Part shown: piece by piece, positions 17,929 through 27,434 of the stretch
Layout of the letters: every line of letters begins with the position of its first letter
Numbering within the stretch: position 1 is the stretch's first letter
Assembly (NCBI RefSeq): GCF_963556105.2
Contig: NZ_OY829948.1
Span: forward strand, 310,001-374,000
Direction: 5' to 3'
Length of the DNA stretch: 64,000 nt
Source: an uncultured Tolumonas sp.
Lineage (GTDB): Bacteria > Pseudomonadota > Gammaproteobacteria > Enterobacterales > Aeromonadaceae
The notes under the pieces: generated by a model
Database searches by the model: none
Seen by the model: the letters and a program-made list of their open reading frames with translations, nothing else
Told to the model about the DNA's origin: nothing
Translations under genes and position numbers: made by a program

Positions 17929-20727
17929 ATGGCAGATCCTATGCAAATATACCATGCACCTGATGACAGATGTGATTACCGCTATCTTGAGCTGTCTAAC
18001 GGGTTGCGAGTGTTATTGATCCATGACCCGATAGCAGAACGCTCTGCAGCCTCACTGGCCGTCAACTGTGGGCATTTCGCTGATCCACCGGAACGTCAGG
18101 GAATGGCGCATTTCCTCGAACATATGCTGTTTTTGGGCACCGAAGCTTTCCCGCATGCTGGCGAATATCAAGCCTTTATTTCACAGCATGGCGGCAACCA
18201 TAATGCCTGGACAGGCACGGAGCACTCCAATTATTTCTTCGATATAGCGACTGAGTTTTTCGAGGAATCACTGCATCGTTTTTCACAGTTTTTTATCTGC
18301 CCGACGTTTAATGCCTCGCTGGTTGATCGTGAACGACATGCTATTGAGTCAGAATATCGCATGAAAATCAGCGATGATGTTCGTCGTTGCTATCAAGTTC
18401 ATAAAGAGACGGTTAACCCTGAACATCCGTTTAGTAAATTTTCCGTCGGCAACCTGCTCACGTTGCACGACAGTACGGAAGGTTCGCTGCGAGAAGAGGT
18501 CAAAGCCTTTTTTGCACAGCATTACAGTGCCGATAAAATGGCGCTGGTCGTACAATCCGATTGGTCTCTCGATCAGCAAGAGCAAACCATACGTCAATTT
18601 TTCCCAACCATTGCGCAAAGCAAGGTCATAACACCACCGATATCGGCACCGCTTTATCGGGAACAAGATCTACGCCTTAGAATTCAGATCAAGCCGATGA
18701 AAGAGCTACGTCGTTTGTCGGTGAGTTTTGCATTACCTAACGTCGATGATTATTACCCCACCAAACCACTGACCTATATCAGTCATTTACTCGGTTACGA
18801 AGGAAAAGGCAGCCTGTTCGGTTATATGAAACGACAAGGCTGGGTCACGGCACTTTCTGCCGGTGGTGGGAATAGTGGCTCCAATTTCCGCGATTTTCAG
18901 GTGAATTTTTCACTGACCCCGAAAGGGCTGGAGCACGAAACTTCGATCATCGAACATCTGTTTAGTTTTCTGCGTTTAATTGCTGAACAGGGTATTGAAA
19001 GCTGGCGTTATGAAGAAAAAGCATCGCTACTAAAAATTCTGTATGAAATACAGGAGCATCCTCGCCCGCTCGATAATGTCTCTCATCTGTCGATGAATTT
19101 ATTTCATTATCCGCCCGCAGAAGTTGTGCGCGGTGATTATTTGATGAACTCGCTCGATGCTAATGAAATCAAGCGAATGTTAGCGTTTATGACGCCAGAT
19201 AATATGCGGATCACTTTGGTTGCGCCGGAAGTTGACACCAATCAGACGGCAAAATGGTATGACACCCCCTATCAGGTTGAGCCGATAGAAAATGCGTGGT
19301 TACGCGTCTGGCATAATGTGGGGTTACCCGATGCTAAACGCTATCACTTACCAGAGCCCAATCTGTTTTTACCCGATCGATTAACAGCGCGGATTAATCC
19401 TGCACCGAAAACGATTCCCAACCGATTGATCCATCGGGCTGGTTTGCGGGTATGGCACCTGCATGACGATTCGTTTGCCAGCCCTAAAGCCAGCTTGTTC
19501 ATTGCAGTAGACAGTGAACATGCCGTGGTGTCGCCCTATCACATTGCCATGACTCGCTTGATGGTGGAGTTGTTACTCGACCATCTGAATGAATTTACTT
19601 ATCCGGCTGAGATCGCCGGCCTGAATTACAATATTTATGCCCATCAGGGCGGTTTCACTATTCAACTGAGCGGATTTAGCTGTCGTCTTTATCATCTGCT
19701 GGAATTGCTCCTGAAAAACCGCACCGCAGGTCACTACAAGCCGGAGCGCTTCTATGCGATCCGTGAACAGTTATTGCGTAACTGGCGCAATCAGAATAAA
19801 GGCCGGCCTATCTCGCAATTATTCAGTCAATTAACCAGCCTCTTGCAACCGAACAACCCACCGGTCGAGGCACTAATTCCCTATTTAGAAGTCGCAGAAC
19901 CGGCTGAGTTACCGCAATTTATGCGCCGCTTATTTCAGGCAGTACATCTGGAAGTATTGGCGCATGGAGACTGGCTGGAAGATGAAGTGCGCCAGATTGC
20001 CGGTTTGTTAGAACGACAAATCACACCTAATAGTTTACCGAGCAGGGAAACCCGCCGTCGGTTGGTAGACATACGCAAAGCTGGAACATTGCTCTATGAA
20101 TGCAACTGTCATCACCATGACTCCGCGTTGCTACTTTATTATCAATCACCGGAAAAAGACGCCAATAGTATTGCGTGCTACACATTGGCTAACCATATCA
20201 TGTCGTCAGCATTCTTCCATGACCTGCGTACACAACAGCAATTAGGTTATGTGGTCGGCACTGGCAATCTGCCACTTAATCGCCACCCTGGATTGGTGTT
20301 CTATATTCAATCGCCTGTCATGGCGCCAGATGGCTTATTGGCGGCGATAGAGCTGTTTATCGATGCGTTCCATATGCAGTTATTGGAAATGACCGAACAG
20401 ACCTGGCAAAGCAATAAACAAGGGCTGCTCAATCAACTTACCGAGGCTGATGCCAACTTACGAGCACGCAGTCAACGACTGTGGGGCAGCATCGGCAGTC
20501 GAGATTTTTCTTTCCGCCAAAGAGAAAAAGCAGCGACCGCATTGATGGCAATAACCCGCGCAGATTTTATCCGTTTTATTCGCTCTTTGCGTTCATCGTT
20601 GGCAGACAGAGTCGTAATGTATAGTCAGGGAGAAGCGCATCAGAGCGATGATAATGTCATGGAAGGTGTGTATATCGACTATTTAGCCGAATTTCAGCAA
20701 ACTTCAGCACAGTTTCAATCCATCTAA
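17929..20727 (+). CDS. M16 family zinc metallopeptidase (pitrilysin/insulysin-like)
   Basis: A 932-residue inverzincin. The zinc motif HFLEH starts at His61 (AHFLEHMLFLGTEAFP), and the supporting helix region ESEYRMKISDDVRR carries the distal Glu. The overall layout is four M16 half-domains, with the C-terminal ones inactive. It resembles E. coli protease III (PtrA) and insulin-degrading enzyme. PtrA is periplasmic, but this protein begins MADPMQIYHAPDD without any signal peptide, so a cytoplasmic location is likely. It stands alone between sixA and tatD. Peptide scavenging is the probable role. Confidence 0.93.
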   Translation: MADPMQIYHAPDDRCDYRYLELSNGLRVLLIHDPIAERSAASLAVNCGHFADPPERQGMAHFLEHMLFLGTEAFPHAGEYQAFISQHGGNHNAWTGTEHSNYFFDIATEFFEESLHRFSQFFICPTFNASLVDRERHAIESEYRMKISDDVRRCYQVHKETVNPEHPFSKFSVGNLLTLHDSTEGSLREEVKAFFAQHYSADKMALVVQSDWSLDQQEQTIRQFFPTIAQSKVITPPISAPLYREQDLRLRIQIKPMKELRRLSVSFALPNVDDYYPTKPLTYISHLLGYEGKGSLFGYMKRQGWVTALSAGGGNSGSNFRDFQVNFSLTPKGLEHETSIIEHLFSFLRLIAEQGIESWRYEEKASLLKILYEIQEHPRPLDNVSHLSMNLFHYPPAEVVRGDYLMNSLDANEIKRMLAFMTPDNMRITLVAPEVDTNQTAKWYDTPYQVEPIENAWLRVWHNVGLPDAKRYHLPEPNLFLPDRLTARINPAPKTIPNRLIHRAGLRVWHLHDDSFASPKASLFIAVDSEHAVVSPYHIAMTRLMVELLLDHLNEFTYPAEIAGLNYNIYAHQGGFTIQLSGFSCRLYHLLELLLKNRTAGHYKPERFYAIREQLLRNWRNQNKGRPISQLFSQLTSLLQPNNPPVEALIPYLEVAEPAELPQFMRRLFQAVHLEVLAHGDWLEDEVRQIAGLLERQITPNSLPSRETRRRLVDIRKAGTLLYECNCHHHDSALLLYYQSPEKDANSIACYTLANHIMSSAFFHDLRTQQQLGYVVGTGNLPLNRHPGLVFYIQSPVMAPDGLLAAIELFIDAFHMQLLEMTEQTWQSNKQGLLNQLTEADANLRARSQRLWGSIGSRDFSFRQREKAATALMAITRADFIRFIRSLRSSLADRVVMYSQGEAHQSDDNVMEGVYIDYLAEFQQTSAQFQSI

Positions 20728-20765
20728 ATTCTTGATCGATTTTAACTGTACTGAAATCAGATAAA

Positions 20766-21542
20766 TCAGCGTTGGGCCTGCGAAAACAGACGGAAGAAGT
20801 TTTCGCTGGTCTGCGTTGCCAACGCTTCAAGTGAGACACCACGCAGTTCAGCAATGAATGCGGCAACATCAGCAACATAAGCCGGTTCATTCTGATGCCC
20901 GCGGTGTGGTACTGGCGCCAAATAAGGCGAATCCGTTTCGATCAGCAAACGATCTGCAGGGATCTGACGCGTAACTTCGCGTAGTGCATCAGCATTGCGG
21001 AACGTGACAATACCAGAAATAGAAATATACATTCCCAGTTCCAACGCGGCTTGTGCCATTGGCCAATCTTCGGTGAAACAATGCAACACACCACCCGCTT
21101 CGCCGACACATTCTTCGCGTAAAATCGTCAGCGTATCTTCTTTGGCATCACGGGTATGCACAATAACCGGCTTTTTCAGCGCGCGGGAAAGACGGATGTG
21201 TTCGCGAAACGCTTGCTGCTGTTCCGCTTTATTGTCAGTGCTGTAGTAATAATCCAGTCCAGTTTCACCAATCGCCACCACACGTGGGTGAGCAGCCAAT
21301 TCGCGTAACTGTTCACTGCTCCATGTTGATTCCAGATCCAACGGATGCACCCCACAGGAAGCAAATACATTCGGATAAGGTAATACCGACTGCAACATGG
21401 CCGGAAATGCATCCAGTGTCACCGAGACGGATAAGAAATGGCTCACGCCTCGTTGCTGCGCTTTCTGTAATACATCAGCTAAATCACGGTGTTTTTTGTC
21501 ATAGTCGAGACGATCAAGATGACAATGAGAATCAACGAACAC
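20766..21542 (-). CDS. ycfH: TatD-family metal-dependent hydrolase (YcfH)
   Basis: TIM-barrel metallohydrolase of 258 residues. The first metal motif is in FVDSHCHLDRL, then GETGLDYYY, VHTRDAKEDT, VLHCFTEDW and the C-terminal LLIETDSPYLAPVPHRG, all TatD signatures. TatD relatives act as 3'-5' DNases or deoxyribonucleases. It is the last gene of the pabC-mltG-tmk-holB-tatD run, 3 bp after holB, as in E. coli. Confidence 0.95.
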   Translation of the reverse strand: MFVDSHCHLDRLDYDKKHRDLADVLQKAQQRGVSHFLSVSVTLDAFPAMLQSVLPYPNVFASCGVHPLDLESTWSSEQLRELAAHPRVVAIGETGLDYYYSTDNKAEQQQAFREHIRLSRALKKPVIVHTRDAKEDTLTILREECVGEAGGVLHCFTEDWPMAQAALELGMYISISGIVTFRNADALREVTRQIPADRLLIETDSPYLAPVPHRGHQNEPAYVADVAAFIAELRGVSLEALATQTSENFFRLFSQAQR

Positions 21543-21545
21543 GGG

Positions 21546-22505
21546 TTATTCCTTGGTAAAAAGTTGATCAAGCCAGTCAGCAAACAGTATGGAAGGAACC
21601 GCTGATGGCATATCTTGCAGTGATTGTTTCAAGAGTAGTAACTGCTGCAAACTACCTAATAAAATCTCAGCCGGGCGGGTAGCCAAAAATGACAACAAAC
21701 TCGCATGATCAGCGAATTGCAATTGTTGCATGGTAACGCCCTGCTGCAACTTCAAGGCATCCAACAATAATCGACTCAGCCATTCAAATGAACTAGGCAT
21801 TGCCGACACCCAGCATTTCGTCAGCGCAGTAATAGTCCAAGGTTGCTGCCGGTAGAGTTCCAACGCACTAATCACCGCTTGGCGCTGCTGCTCACCACCT
21901 TCATTCAGGTATGTCAGCGTACGTAGTGGCGCACCTTGGTTTATCTGTAACAAGGCTGGTGTGATAGTTTGAGCGGGCGCTTGTTGCTGCAACCAAGCCA
22001 ATGCTTGTTGTTCTTCGGCCTGCAACGTCCACACCTGACAGCGGCTTACAATCGTTGGCAACAGTTTCATTGCCGAATCAGTCAACAGCAGCAATAAGCT
22101 ATTTCCAGGCGGCTCTTCTAACGTTTTTAGCAACGCATTTTCTGCTGCTTCCGTCATCCGCTCCGCTTGCAGAATGATCGCGACCTTGCCACGGCCAAGT
22201 TGCGGGCTATTCATCAACTGGGCTGACAATTGCCGGATCGTATCTACCCCAATTGATTTGGCATCATCTGCACCATAGATATGCCAATCAGGATGCGACT
22301 GCTGTTTCGCTAATAAACAGGCATGACAATGCCCACACGGCGTATTTTGCTGTGGCTGTTCACACAAAAATAGTGATGCCCATTGCGTCGCTAACGCTGA
22401 TTTACCGATACCTGTTGGCCCGACCAACAACAAAGCATGCGGTAGTCGTCGACTCGCAAAAACTTGCTGAAAACGAGTCCAGTATGGCATCAGCCACGGA
22501 TACAT
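21546..22505 (-). CDS. holB: DNA polymerase III delta' subunit
   Basis: Clamp-loader subunit of the replicative polymerase, 319 residues. An AAA+ fold is visible with [16 protein letters not shown] at about residues 28-43 and a zinc-binding set of cysteines in [18 protein letters not shown]. The sensor-type segment [19 protein letters not shown] is followed by TIVSRCQVW. Unlike E. coli delta', which has a non-functional P-loop, the Walker A here is a full GxxGxGKS. It overlaps tmk by 16 bp. Confidence 0.94.
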   Translation of the reverse strand: MYPWLMPYWTRFQQVFASRRLPHALLLVGPTGIGKSALATQWASLFLCEQPQQNTPCGHCHACLLAKQQSHPDWHIYGADDAKSIGVDTIRQLSAQLMNSPQLGRGKVAIILQAERMTEAAENALLKTLEEPPGNSLLLLLTDSAMKLLPTIVSRCQVWTLQAEEQQALAWLQQQAPAQTITPALLQINQGAPLRTLTYLNEGGEQQRQAVISALELYRQQPWTITALTKCWVSAMPSSFEWLSRLLLDALKLQQGVTMQQLQFADHASLLSFLATRPAEILLGSLQQLLLLKQSLQDMPSAVPSILFADWLDQLFTKE

Positions 22506-23119
22506 AGCGCCTGCTCCAGTACAGCATTAATGGCTGTCTGTACTTGTTGCGGTGATTGCGCCGCATCAATGATGTGTATGCTTGGATCTTGCTTGGCCAG
22601 TTCCAGATAACGAGCACGAGTACGCTGAAAGAATGCTAACGCCTCCTGTTCGATGCGATCTAGTTCACCTCGCTGTCTGGCTCGCTCCAGACCAATCGCC
22701 GGATCAATATCCAGATATAAAGTCAGATCCGGAGCAAAATCGCCTAACACTGCCTGCTTGATTTGGTTGATCAGTGCCGCATCAATACCGCGACCACCAC
22801 CTTGGTACGCTTGAGATGAGAGATCGTGCCGATCACCAACGACCCATGTGCCATTTTTTAAGGCCGGCTTGATCCGGTTTTCAACGAGCTGAACGCGCGC
22901 TGCATACATCAGTAATAATTCCGCCTGGATGGTCAGCGGCTCATCATGCATTTCTTTGACAATTGCCCGCATCTTTTCTGCCAGAGGAGTCCCCCCCGGT
23001 TCACGGGTTGTTTCCAACTGCGTAATGCCATGCTGACGCAACCAATCCAACACATAACTTACCGCGGTACTTTTACCAGCGCCTTCCAGCCCCTCAATGA
23101 CAATGAACTTGCTGCTCAT
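22490..23119 (-). CDS. tmk: Thymidylate kinase
   Basis: Phosphorylates dTMP to dTDP with ATP. The 209-residue protein begins [18 protein letters not shown] (P-loop), then [14 protein letters not shown] with the dTMP-binding DR/E motif. [19 protein letters not shown] is the second conserved block, and [10 protein letters not shown] is the LID. It lies directly after mltG and overlaps holB, so it is part of a tightly packed operon. Confidence 0.97.
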   Translation of the reverse strand: MSSKFIVIEGLEGAGKSTAVSYVLDWLRQHGITQLETTREPGGTPLAEKMRAIVKEMHDEPLTIQAELLLMYAARVQLVENRIKPALKNGTWVVGDRHDLSSQAYQGGGRGIDAALINQIKQAVLGDFAPDLTLYLDIDPAIGLERARQRGELDRIEQEALAFFQRTRARYLELAKQDPSIHIIDAAQSPQQVQTAINAVLEQALCIRG

Positions 23120-24172
23120 TTATTGCTCCAGCACATAGCGTTTCACCGCATGGTTATGTTCTGCCAACGTAGTTGAGAACTGATGTGCTCCGCCACCTTT
23201 AGCTACAAAATAAAGAAAATTGGTTTTATCCGGATGTAATGCCGCTTTAACAGCCTCTTTACCGGGCATCGCGATAGGTGTTGGTGGCAAACCCTCGATA
23301 ACATAAGTGTTATACGGGTTGTTATCTTCCAGATCACGACGGTGAATATTGCCATCGTAATGATCTTTAACACCATAAATAACCGTTGGATCGGTCTGCA
23401 ATTTCATCTTTTTCTGCAACCGATTTACAAAAACTGAAGCGATCCGCGGACGTTCATCAACTTTCGCCGTCTCTTTTTCAATGATAGACGCCATGATCAA
23501 GGCTTGATATGGCGAATCGTACGGCAATGATGGGTCTCTGTTTTTCCAGTTCTTATCCAGATAGTTTTTCATTTCATTATGCGCACGCCGCAAGATATCC
23601 CGGCTGCTAGAACCTACCGTATAAGAATAAGTCTCTGGCATAAACCAGCCTTCAATATTTTCCTGCTCGATGTTCAATTCACGACGCAAACTATCTAAAT
23701 CGTCGGTAGTCAGCGGTTTATCCAGATAAGGCGCTTTGCTCAACGTTTGTAACCAATCCTCAATGCGTTGTCCTTCGACCAGCGTGACTGAAAAGACAGC
23801 TTCTTTGCCACTCACGAACAGCAACAGCGCATGTTTTACATTCCAGCCTTTTTCAATTTTATAAGATCCAGCCTTGATCTGGCTTAGCTCTGGATGCAAT
23901 TTTAACCATACAACCGACCAGAAAGGCGAAACCGGCTCTGCCGCAAGATCCATCAAAACATCTTTCGCTTTGCTACCTTTAGCAACCGTATAAAGCCGGG
24001 AGTCGCCTTTCAGTAACACTGAATCAAGTTGCTGCCATGATAAAGAGCCCCATACCGCTACGGCCAAAAACGCCAGAATCGCAGCTGAAGTCAGAATTCG
24101 CATTGTTTTAGGCCAACGCTGCCAACGCATTTTGCAACCGTTGAACAAAGCGGTGATCTTGATATTTGACAT
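23120..24172 (-). CDS. mltG: Endolytic murein transglycosylase MltG
   Basis: Inner-membrane lytic transglycosylase that cuts nascent glycan strands, 350 residues from this start. One N-terminal membrane segment (ILTSAAILAFLAVAVWGSL) precedes a periplasmic YceG domain. The catalytic Glu lies in MASIIEKETA, and QTDPTVIYG and GLPPTPIAMPG are family blocks. The first ATG (24172) has a good AGGA 7 nt upstream but overlaps pabC by 65 bp; in-frame ATGs at 24130 and 24103 lack a Shine-Dalgarno. The 24103 start would give the short N-terminus seen in E. coli, so the start is uncertain. Confidence 0.93.
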   Translation of the reverse strand: MSNIKITALFNGCKMRWQRWPKTMRILTSAAILAFLAVAVWGSLSWQQLDSVLLKGDSRLYTVAKGSKAKDVLMDLAAEPVSPFWSVVWLKLHPELSQIKAGSYKIEKGWNVKHALLLFVSGKEAVFSVTLVEGQRIEDWLQTLSKAPYLDKPLTTDDLDSLRRELNIEQENIEGWFMPETYSYTVGSSSRDILRRAHNEMKNYLDKNWKNRDPSLPYDSPYQALIMASIIEKETAKVDERPRIASVFVNRLQKKMKLQTDPTVIYGVKDHYDGNIHRRDLEDNNPYNTYVIEGLPPTPIAMPGKEAVKAALHPDKTNFLYFVAKGGGAHQFSTTLAEHNHAVKRYVLEQ

Positions 24173-24917
24173 CTTGTATTCCTGTTACTGGCACGACACC
24201 CATTAGCGCGTTCGTGATCCAAACTTCATCCGCATCTAACAACGCCGGCAGCCCTGTAGAAACAGATGTAACTTCATATTGCCAGCTGTGCAGTTGCTGT
24301 ATAACAAAGGCGCGCATCACACCACACACCCCCGCTAGTTTCAAGTCAGGGGTGAAAATCTGTTCACCCTTACGCCAGAATAGATTTGCAGTGACAGCTT
24401 CAACGACATGATCTTGCCAATCCAGCACGATAGCTTCTGGAATACTTCGTTCATCCAATTCATTTTTTAATAGCACTTGTTCTAAGCGGTTCAGTGTTTT
24501 TAATCCAGCCAGCATCGGCTGACAACCCAGTCGTTGCTCAGCAACTTCAAGCTTAATGCCGCTAAATTGCCAGTCATGATAATGAATAGGATAAGGATGA
24601 GCGGAAACAATAATTGTCGGAGTATCACACCCTTGTGGGCTATAACCGCGGCCACCAGCCCCTCGGGTAATGATAATTTTACCGCATGCTTCATCATAAC
24701 CAGCAGCTAATTGACAACATTGCTCATAAAGCCGATCCACGTCAGGCAGCGGCAATTTGAGTCGCGCACACCCTTCGCGTAATCGCGCAACGTGATATGG
24801 CCACAGCGTTGGTTGATGATTTTTTAGATATAGCGTGGTAAACAGGCCATCTCCCAGCGTTAACCCCCGATCCTGAGCTGAAACTGTTGTGGCAGATATA
24901 CCATTAACCAAAAACAT
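24108..24917 (-). CDS. pabC: Aminodeoxychorismate lyase
   Basis: PLP-dependent fold-type IV enzyme giving 4-aminobenzoate and pyruvate from aminodeoxychorismate, for folate synthesis. The 269 residues include DRGLTLGDGLFTT, the active-site Lys in GLKTLNRLEQVLLKNE, and the cofactor-binding VVEAVTANLFWRKG. It follows fabF but is separated from it by a terminator-like hairpin, so readthrough or a local promoter is needed. The 3' end overlaps mltG. Confidence 0.95.
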   Translation of the reverse strand: MFLVNGISATTVSAQDRGLTLGDGLFTTLYLKNHQPTLWPYHVARLREGCARLKLPLPDVDRLYEQCCQLAAGYDEACGKIIITRGAGGRGYSPQGCDTPTIIVSAHPYPIHYHDWQFSGIKLEVAEQRLGCQPMLAGLKTLNRLEQVLLKNELDERSIPEAIVLDWQDHVVEAVTANLFWRKGEQIFTPDLKLAGVCGVMRAFVIQQLHSWQYEVTSVSTGLPALLDADEVWITNALMGVVPVTGIQDVKYQDHRFVQRLQNALAALA

Positions 24918-24928
24918 AAATTCATCGC

Positions 24929-24963
24929 AAATAAAAAGGGCCTGATCGCAGTGTATCAGGCCC
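24929..24963 (-). terminator. Terminator after fabF
   Basis: Read on the minus strand, GGGCCTGAT - 8-nt loop - ATCAGGCCC is followed by TTTTTATTT. The 9-bp stem and T-tract lie between the fabF stop and the pabC start. It should separate or attenuate the fatty-acid genes from pabC-mltG-tmk-holB-tatD. Confidence 0.85.
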
Positions 24964-24982
24964 TCTTAAATAAGATCGAGCG

Positions 24983-26224
24983 TTAAACGCGTTTAAAAAT
25001 CAGGGAACCGTTAGTGCCACCGAAACCAAACGAGTTAGATAAAGCACACTCAAAATTACCTGGTTTAGCTACGTGAGGAACCAGATCCAAATCGCACTCT
25101 TCATCCGGATTATCTAAATTGATAGTCGGTGGTGCAACTTGATCACGCAGTGCCAATACGGTAATGATTGCTTCAATCGCGCCAGCCGCACCCAGCAGGT
25201 GACCTGTCATCGATTTCGTCGAGCTAACCATCACGTTATTCGCATGCGAACCAAACGTGCTCTTCACTGCACGCAATTCCGCTTTATCGCCTAATGGCGT
25301 AGAGGTACCGTGTGCATTGATATAACCAATTGCTTCCGGAGTAATACCTGCATCACGGATCGCATTCTGCATTGCTAATGCAGCACCACTGCCATCATCT
25401 GGCGGTGCTGTCATATGATGAGCGTCACCACTCATGCCAAAACCGATCAGTTCAGCATAAATCTTAGCGCCACGCGCTTTGGCATGCTCATACTCTTCCA
25501 GAACCAACACACCAGCACCATCACCCAGCACAAAACCATCACGGTCTTTGTCCCAAGGACGACTGGCTTTTTGTGGCTCATCGTTACGTGCAGACAATGC
25601 TTTCGCGGCAGCGAAACCACCCATCCCCATTGGGGTTGAGGCTTTTTCTGTACCACCAGCCACCATCACATCAGCATCACCGTATGCAATCATACGTGCG
25701 GCAAAGCCGATCGCATGTGTACCAGAAGTACATGCAGTGGTGATCGCGATGTTAGGACCACGCAATCCTTTCATGATCGACAGATGACCTGCCGCCATGT
25801 TGATGATGGTAGACGGAACAAAAAACGGACTCAGTTTACGCGGACCACCATTTATCAGACTGGTATGGTTTGATTCAATCAAACCCAGACCACCGATACC
25901 AGAACCAATGGTGACGCCAACGCGATGCGCGTTAGCTTCAGTGATTTCAAGACCTGAGTCATCGAAAGCCTGAATACCAGCAGCCACACCGTACTGGATA
26001 AATAAATCCATTTTACGGGCGTCTTTTTTGCTGATGCCATGTTCTTCGGGATCAAAATTCTTCACCAAGCCTGCAAATTTAGTTGGGAAGTCCGTCGTAT
26101 CGAAATGTTCGATGGAGGTGATACCACTTTGGCCTTTTAACAAGGTCTGCCAAGATTCTTCAGCAGTGTTACCTACGGGAGACAACATCCCCAGGCCGGT
26201 CACCACTACTCTGCGCTTTGACAC
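24983..26224 (-). CDS. fabF: 3-oxoacyl-ACP synthase II (FabF)
   Basis: Condensing enzyme that elongates acyl-ACPs with malonyl-ACP. The 413 residues carry the Cys-His-His triad: Cys in [13 protein letters not shown], His in [11 protein letters not shown], and His in [15 protein letters not shown]. The start [17 protein letters not shown] is typical of FabF. It is the last gene of the fab cluster and 79 bp after acpP, with a hairpin between them. Confidence 0.97.
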   Translation of the reverse strand: MSKRRVVVTGLGMLSPVGNTAEESWQTLLKGQSGITSIEHFDTTDFPTKFAGLVKNFDPEEHGISKKDARKMDLFIQYGVAAGIQAFDDSGLEITEANAHRVGVTIGSGIGGLGLIESNHTSLINGGPRKLSPFFVPSTIINMAAGHLSIMKGLRGPNIAITTACTSGTHAIGFAARMIAYGDADVMVAGGTEKASTPMGMGGFAAAKALSARNDEPQKASRPWDKDRDGFVLGDGAGVLVLEEYEHAKARGAKIYAELIGFGMSGDAHHMTAPPDDGSGAALAMQNAIRDAGITPEAIGYINAHGTSTPLGDKAELRAVKSTFGSHANNVMVSSTKSMTGHLLGAAGAIEAIITVLALRDQVAPPTINLDNPDEECDLDLVPHVAKPGNFECALSNSFGFGGTNGSLIFKRV

Positions 26225-26267
26225 AGGAAAGCCTCCGGGAGGAAAATACGGATGTTAAAACAAGAAA

Positions 26268-26292
26268 CAGGAGCGTTAGAACCACGCTCCTG
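26268..26292 (-). other. Hairpin between acpP and fabF
   Basis: CAGGAGCGT and ACGCTCCTG form a perfect 9-bp stem with a 7-nt loop. On the transcript it is followed by TTTCTTGTTTT, a broken T-tract. It is likely a partial terminator that keeps acpP expression above fabF, as expected for the very abundant ACP. The effect is inference. Confidence 0.65.
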
Positions 26293-26303
26293 CTGTCAGG
26301 CGA

Positions 26304-26540
26304 TTAGTCCTGATGAGAAAGGATGTAATCGATAGCAGCTTGAACAGTAGTGATCTTTTCTGCATCTTCATCAGGGATTTCTGTATCGAACTCTTCTTCC
26401 AGCGCCATTACCAGCTCAACGGTATCCAAAGAGTCAGCACCCAAATCATCAACAAAAGATGCTGCTGATTTAACGTCTTCTTCTTTAACACCCAGTTGTT
26501 CGATGATAATTTTTTTTACGCGTTCTTCGATAGTACTCAT
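26304..26540 (-). CDS. acpP: Acyl carrier protein
   Basis: The 78-residue acidic carrier of fatty-acid intermediates. The phosphopantetheine attachment serine is in the conserved [18 protein letters not shown]. Start [12 protein letters not shown] and end [10 protein letters not shown] match gammaproteobacterial ACPs almost exactly. It is between fabG and fabF, with 148- and 79-bp gaps that both contain strong dyads, consistent with separate transcription or processing of a high-abundance mRNA. Confidence 0.99.
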   Translation of the reverse strand: MSTIEERVKKIIIEQLGVKEEDVKSAASFVDDLGADSLDTVELVMALEEEFDTEIPDEDAEKITTVQAAIDYILSHQD

Positions 26541-26621
26541 GACCCGATTTTTCCTTTAGAAATACGCAAATGCGTGTGTTGTCGTAGTGTATTCAATTGT
26601 TCATAGTTTGCAAGACTCTTG

Positions 26622-26679
26622 GGGGCTGTCGATTCAGGATTTTAGAGATATTCCTCTATTTTTCACCCAAAACAGCCCC
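26622..26679 (-). other. Long hairpin in the fabG-acpP gap
   Basis: GGGGCTGT (26622-26629) and ACAGCCCC (26672-26679) are perfect complements enclosing about 42 nt. Inside is a smaller dyad, TAGAG (26643-26647) and CTCTA (26654-26658). There is no T-tract. It may be an mRNA processing or stabilising structure upstream of acpP; no function is shown. Confidence 0.5.
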
Positions 26680-26688
26680 TAACGACTC

Positions 26689-27423
26689 CTAAACCATGTA
26701 CATACCACCGTTGACATGCAATGTCTCACCGGTGATATATGCAGCTTCATCAGAAGCCAAAAATGCCACTGCAGAAGCAATTTCCTGAGCAGACCCCAAG
26801 CGTCCGGCAGGTACCTGACTCAGAATTCCGTTACGCTGTTCATCATTCAGAACATGCGTCATATCTGTTTCAATAAAACCGGGAGCAACAGCGTTTACTG
26901 TGATACCACGGGAACCTACTTCACGAGCCAATGATTTGGTAAAACCTAACAAACCAGCTTTAGCTGCTGCATAGTTAGTTTGACCCGCATTGCCCATTGT
27001 ACCCACAACAGAGCCAATGCTAATGATACGGCCGTAGCGTTTTTTCATCATGCTGCGTAACACAGCTTTAGATAAACGATACACTGAGGAAAGATTCGTC
27101 TGAATGATATCGTCCCACTCGTCGTCTTTCATTCGCATCAGCAAGTTGTCACGCGTAATACCGGCGTTATTAACCAGAATATCGACTTCACCATATTTTG
27201 CTTTGATAGCATCAAATAAAGCGTCAATAGAAGACTGTTCAGTTACGTTCAATACTAAACCAGCACCCGCTTCTCCCAGATATTCGCCGATAGCTTCAGC
27301 ACCTGATTCGCTGGTTGCAGTACCAACAACGATCGCGCCACGCGCAACAAATGTCTGAGCAATTGCTTTACCGATACCGCGGCTAGCGCCAGTAACCAGT
27401 ACTACTTTACCTTGGAAACTCAT
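26689..27423 (-). CDS. fabG: 3-oxoacyl-ACP reductase (FabG)
   Basis: NADPH-dependent short-chain dehydrogenase reducing beta-ketoacyl-ACP. The 244 residues show the cofactor motif LVTGASRGIGKAIA, NNAGITRDN, the catalytic Ser in ISIGSVVGTMGN and the Tyr-x3-Lys in YAAAKAG. Length and sequence match E. coli FabG. It follows fabD by 11 bp in the fabHDG operon. Confidence 0.98.
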   Translation of the reverse strand: MSFQGKVVLVTGASRGIGKAIAQTFVARGAIVVGTATSESGAEAIGEYLGEAGAGLVLNVTEQSSIDALFDAIKAKYGEVDILVNNAGITRDNLLMRMKDDEWDDIIQTNLSSVYRLSKAVLRSMMKKRYGRIISIGSVVGTMGNAGQTNYAAAKAGLLGFTKSLAREVGSRGITVNAVAPGFIETDMTHVLNDEQRNGILSQVPAGRLGSAQEIASAVAFLASDEAAYITGETLHVNGGMYMV

Positions 27424-27434
27424 TGTAATTCCTC

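Noticed and set aside
26564-26575. Short palindrome ACGCAAATGCGT upstream of acpP
   Set aside because: Shorter than a PurR box, and a 12-bp palindrome is not rare; no supporting context.
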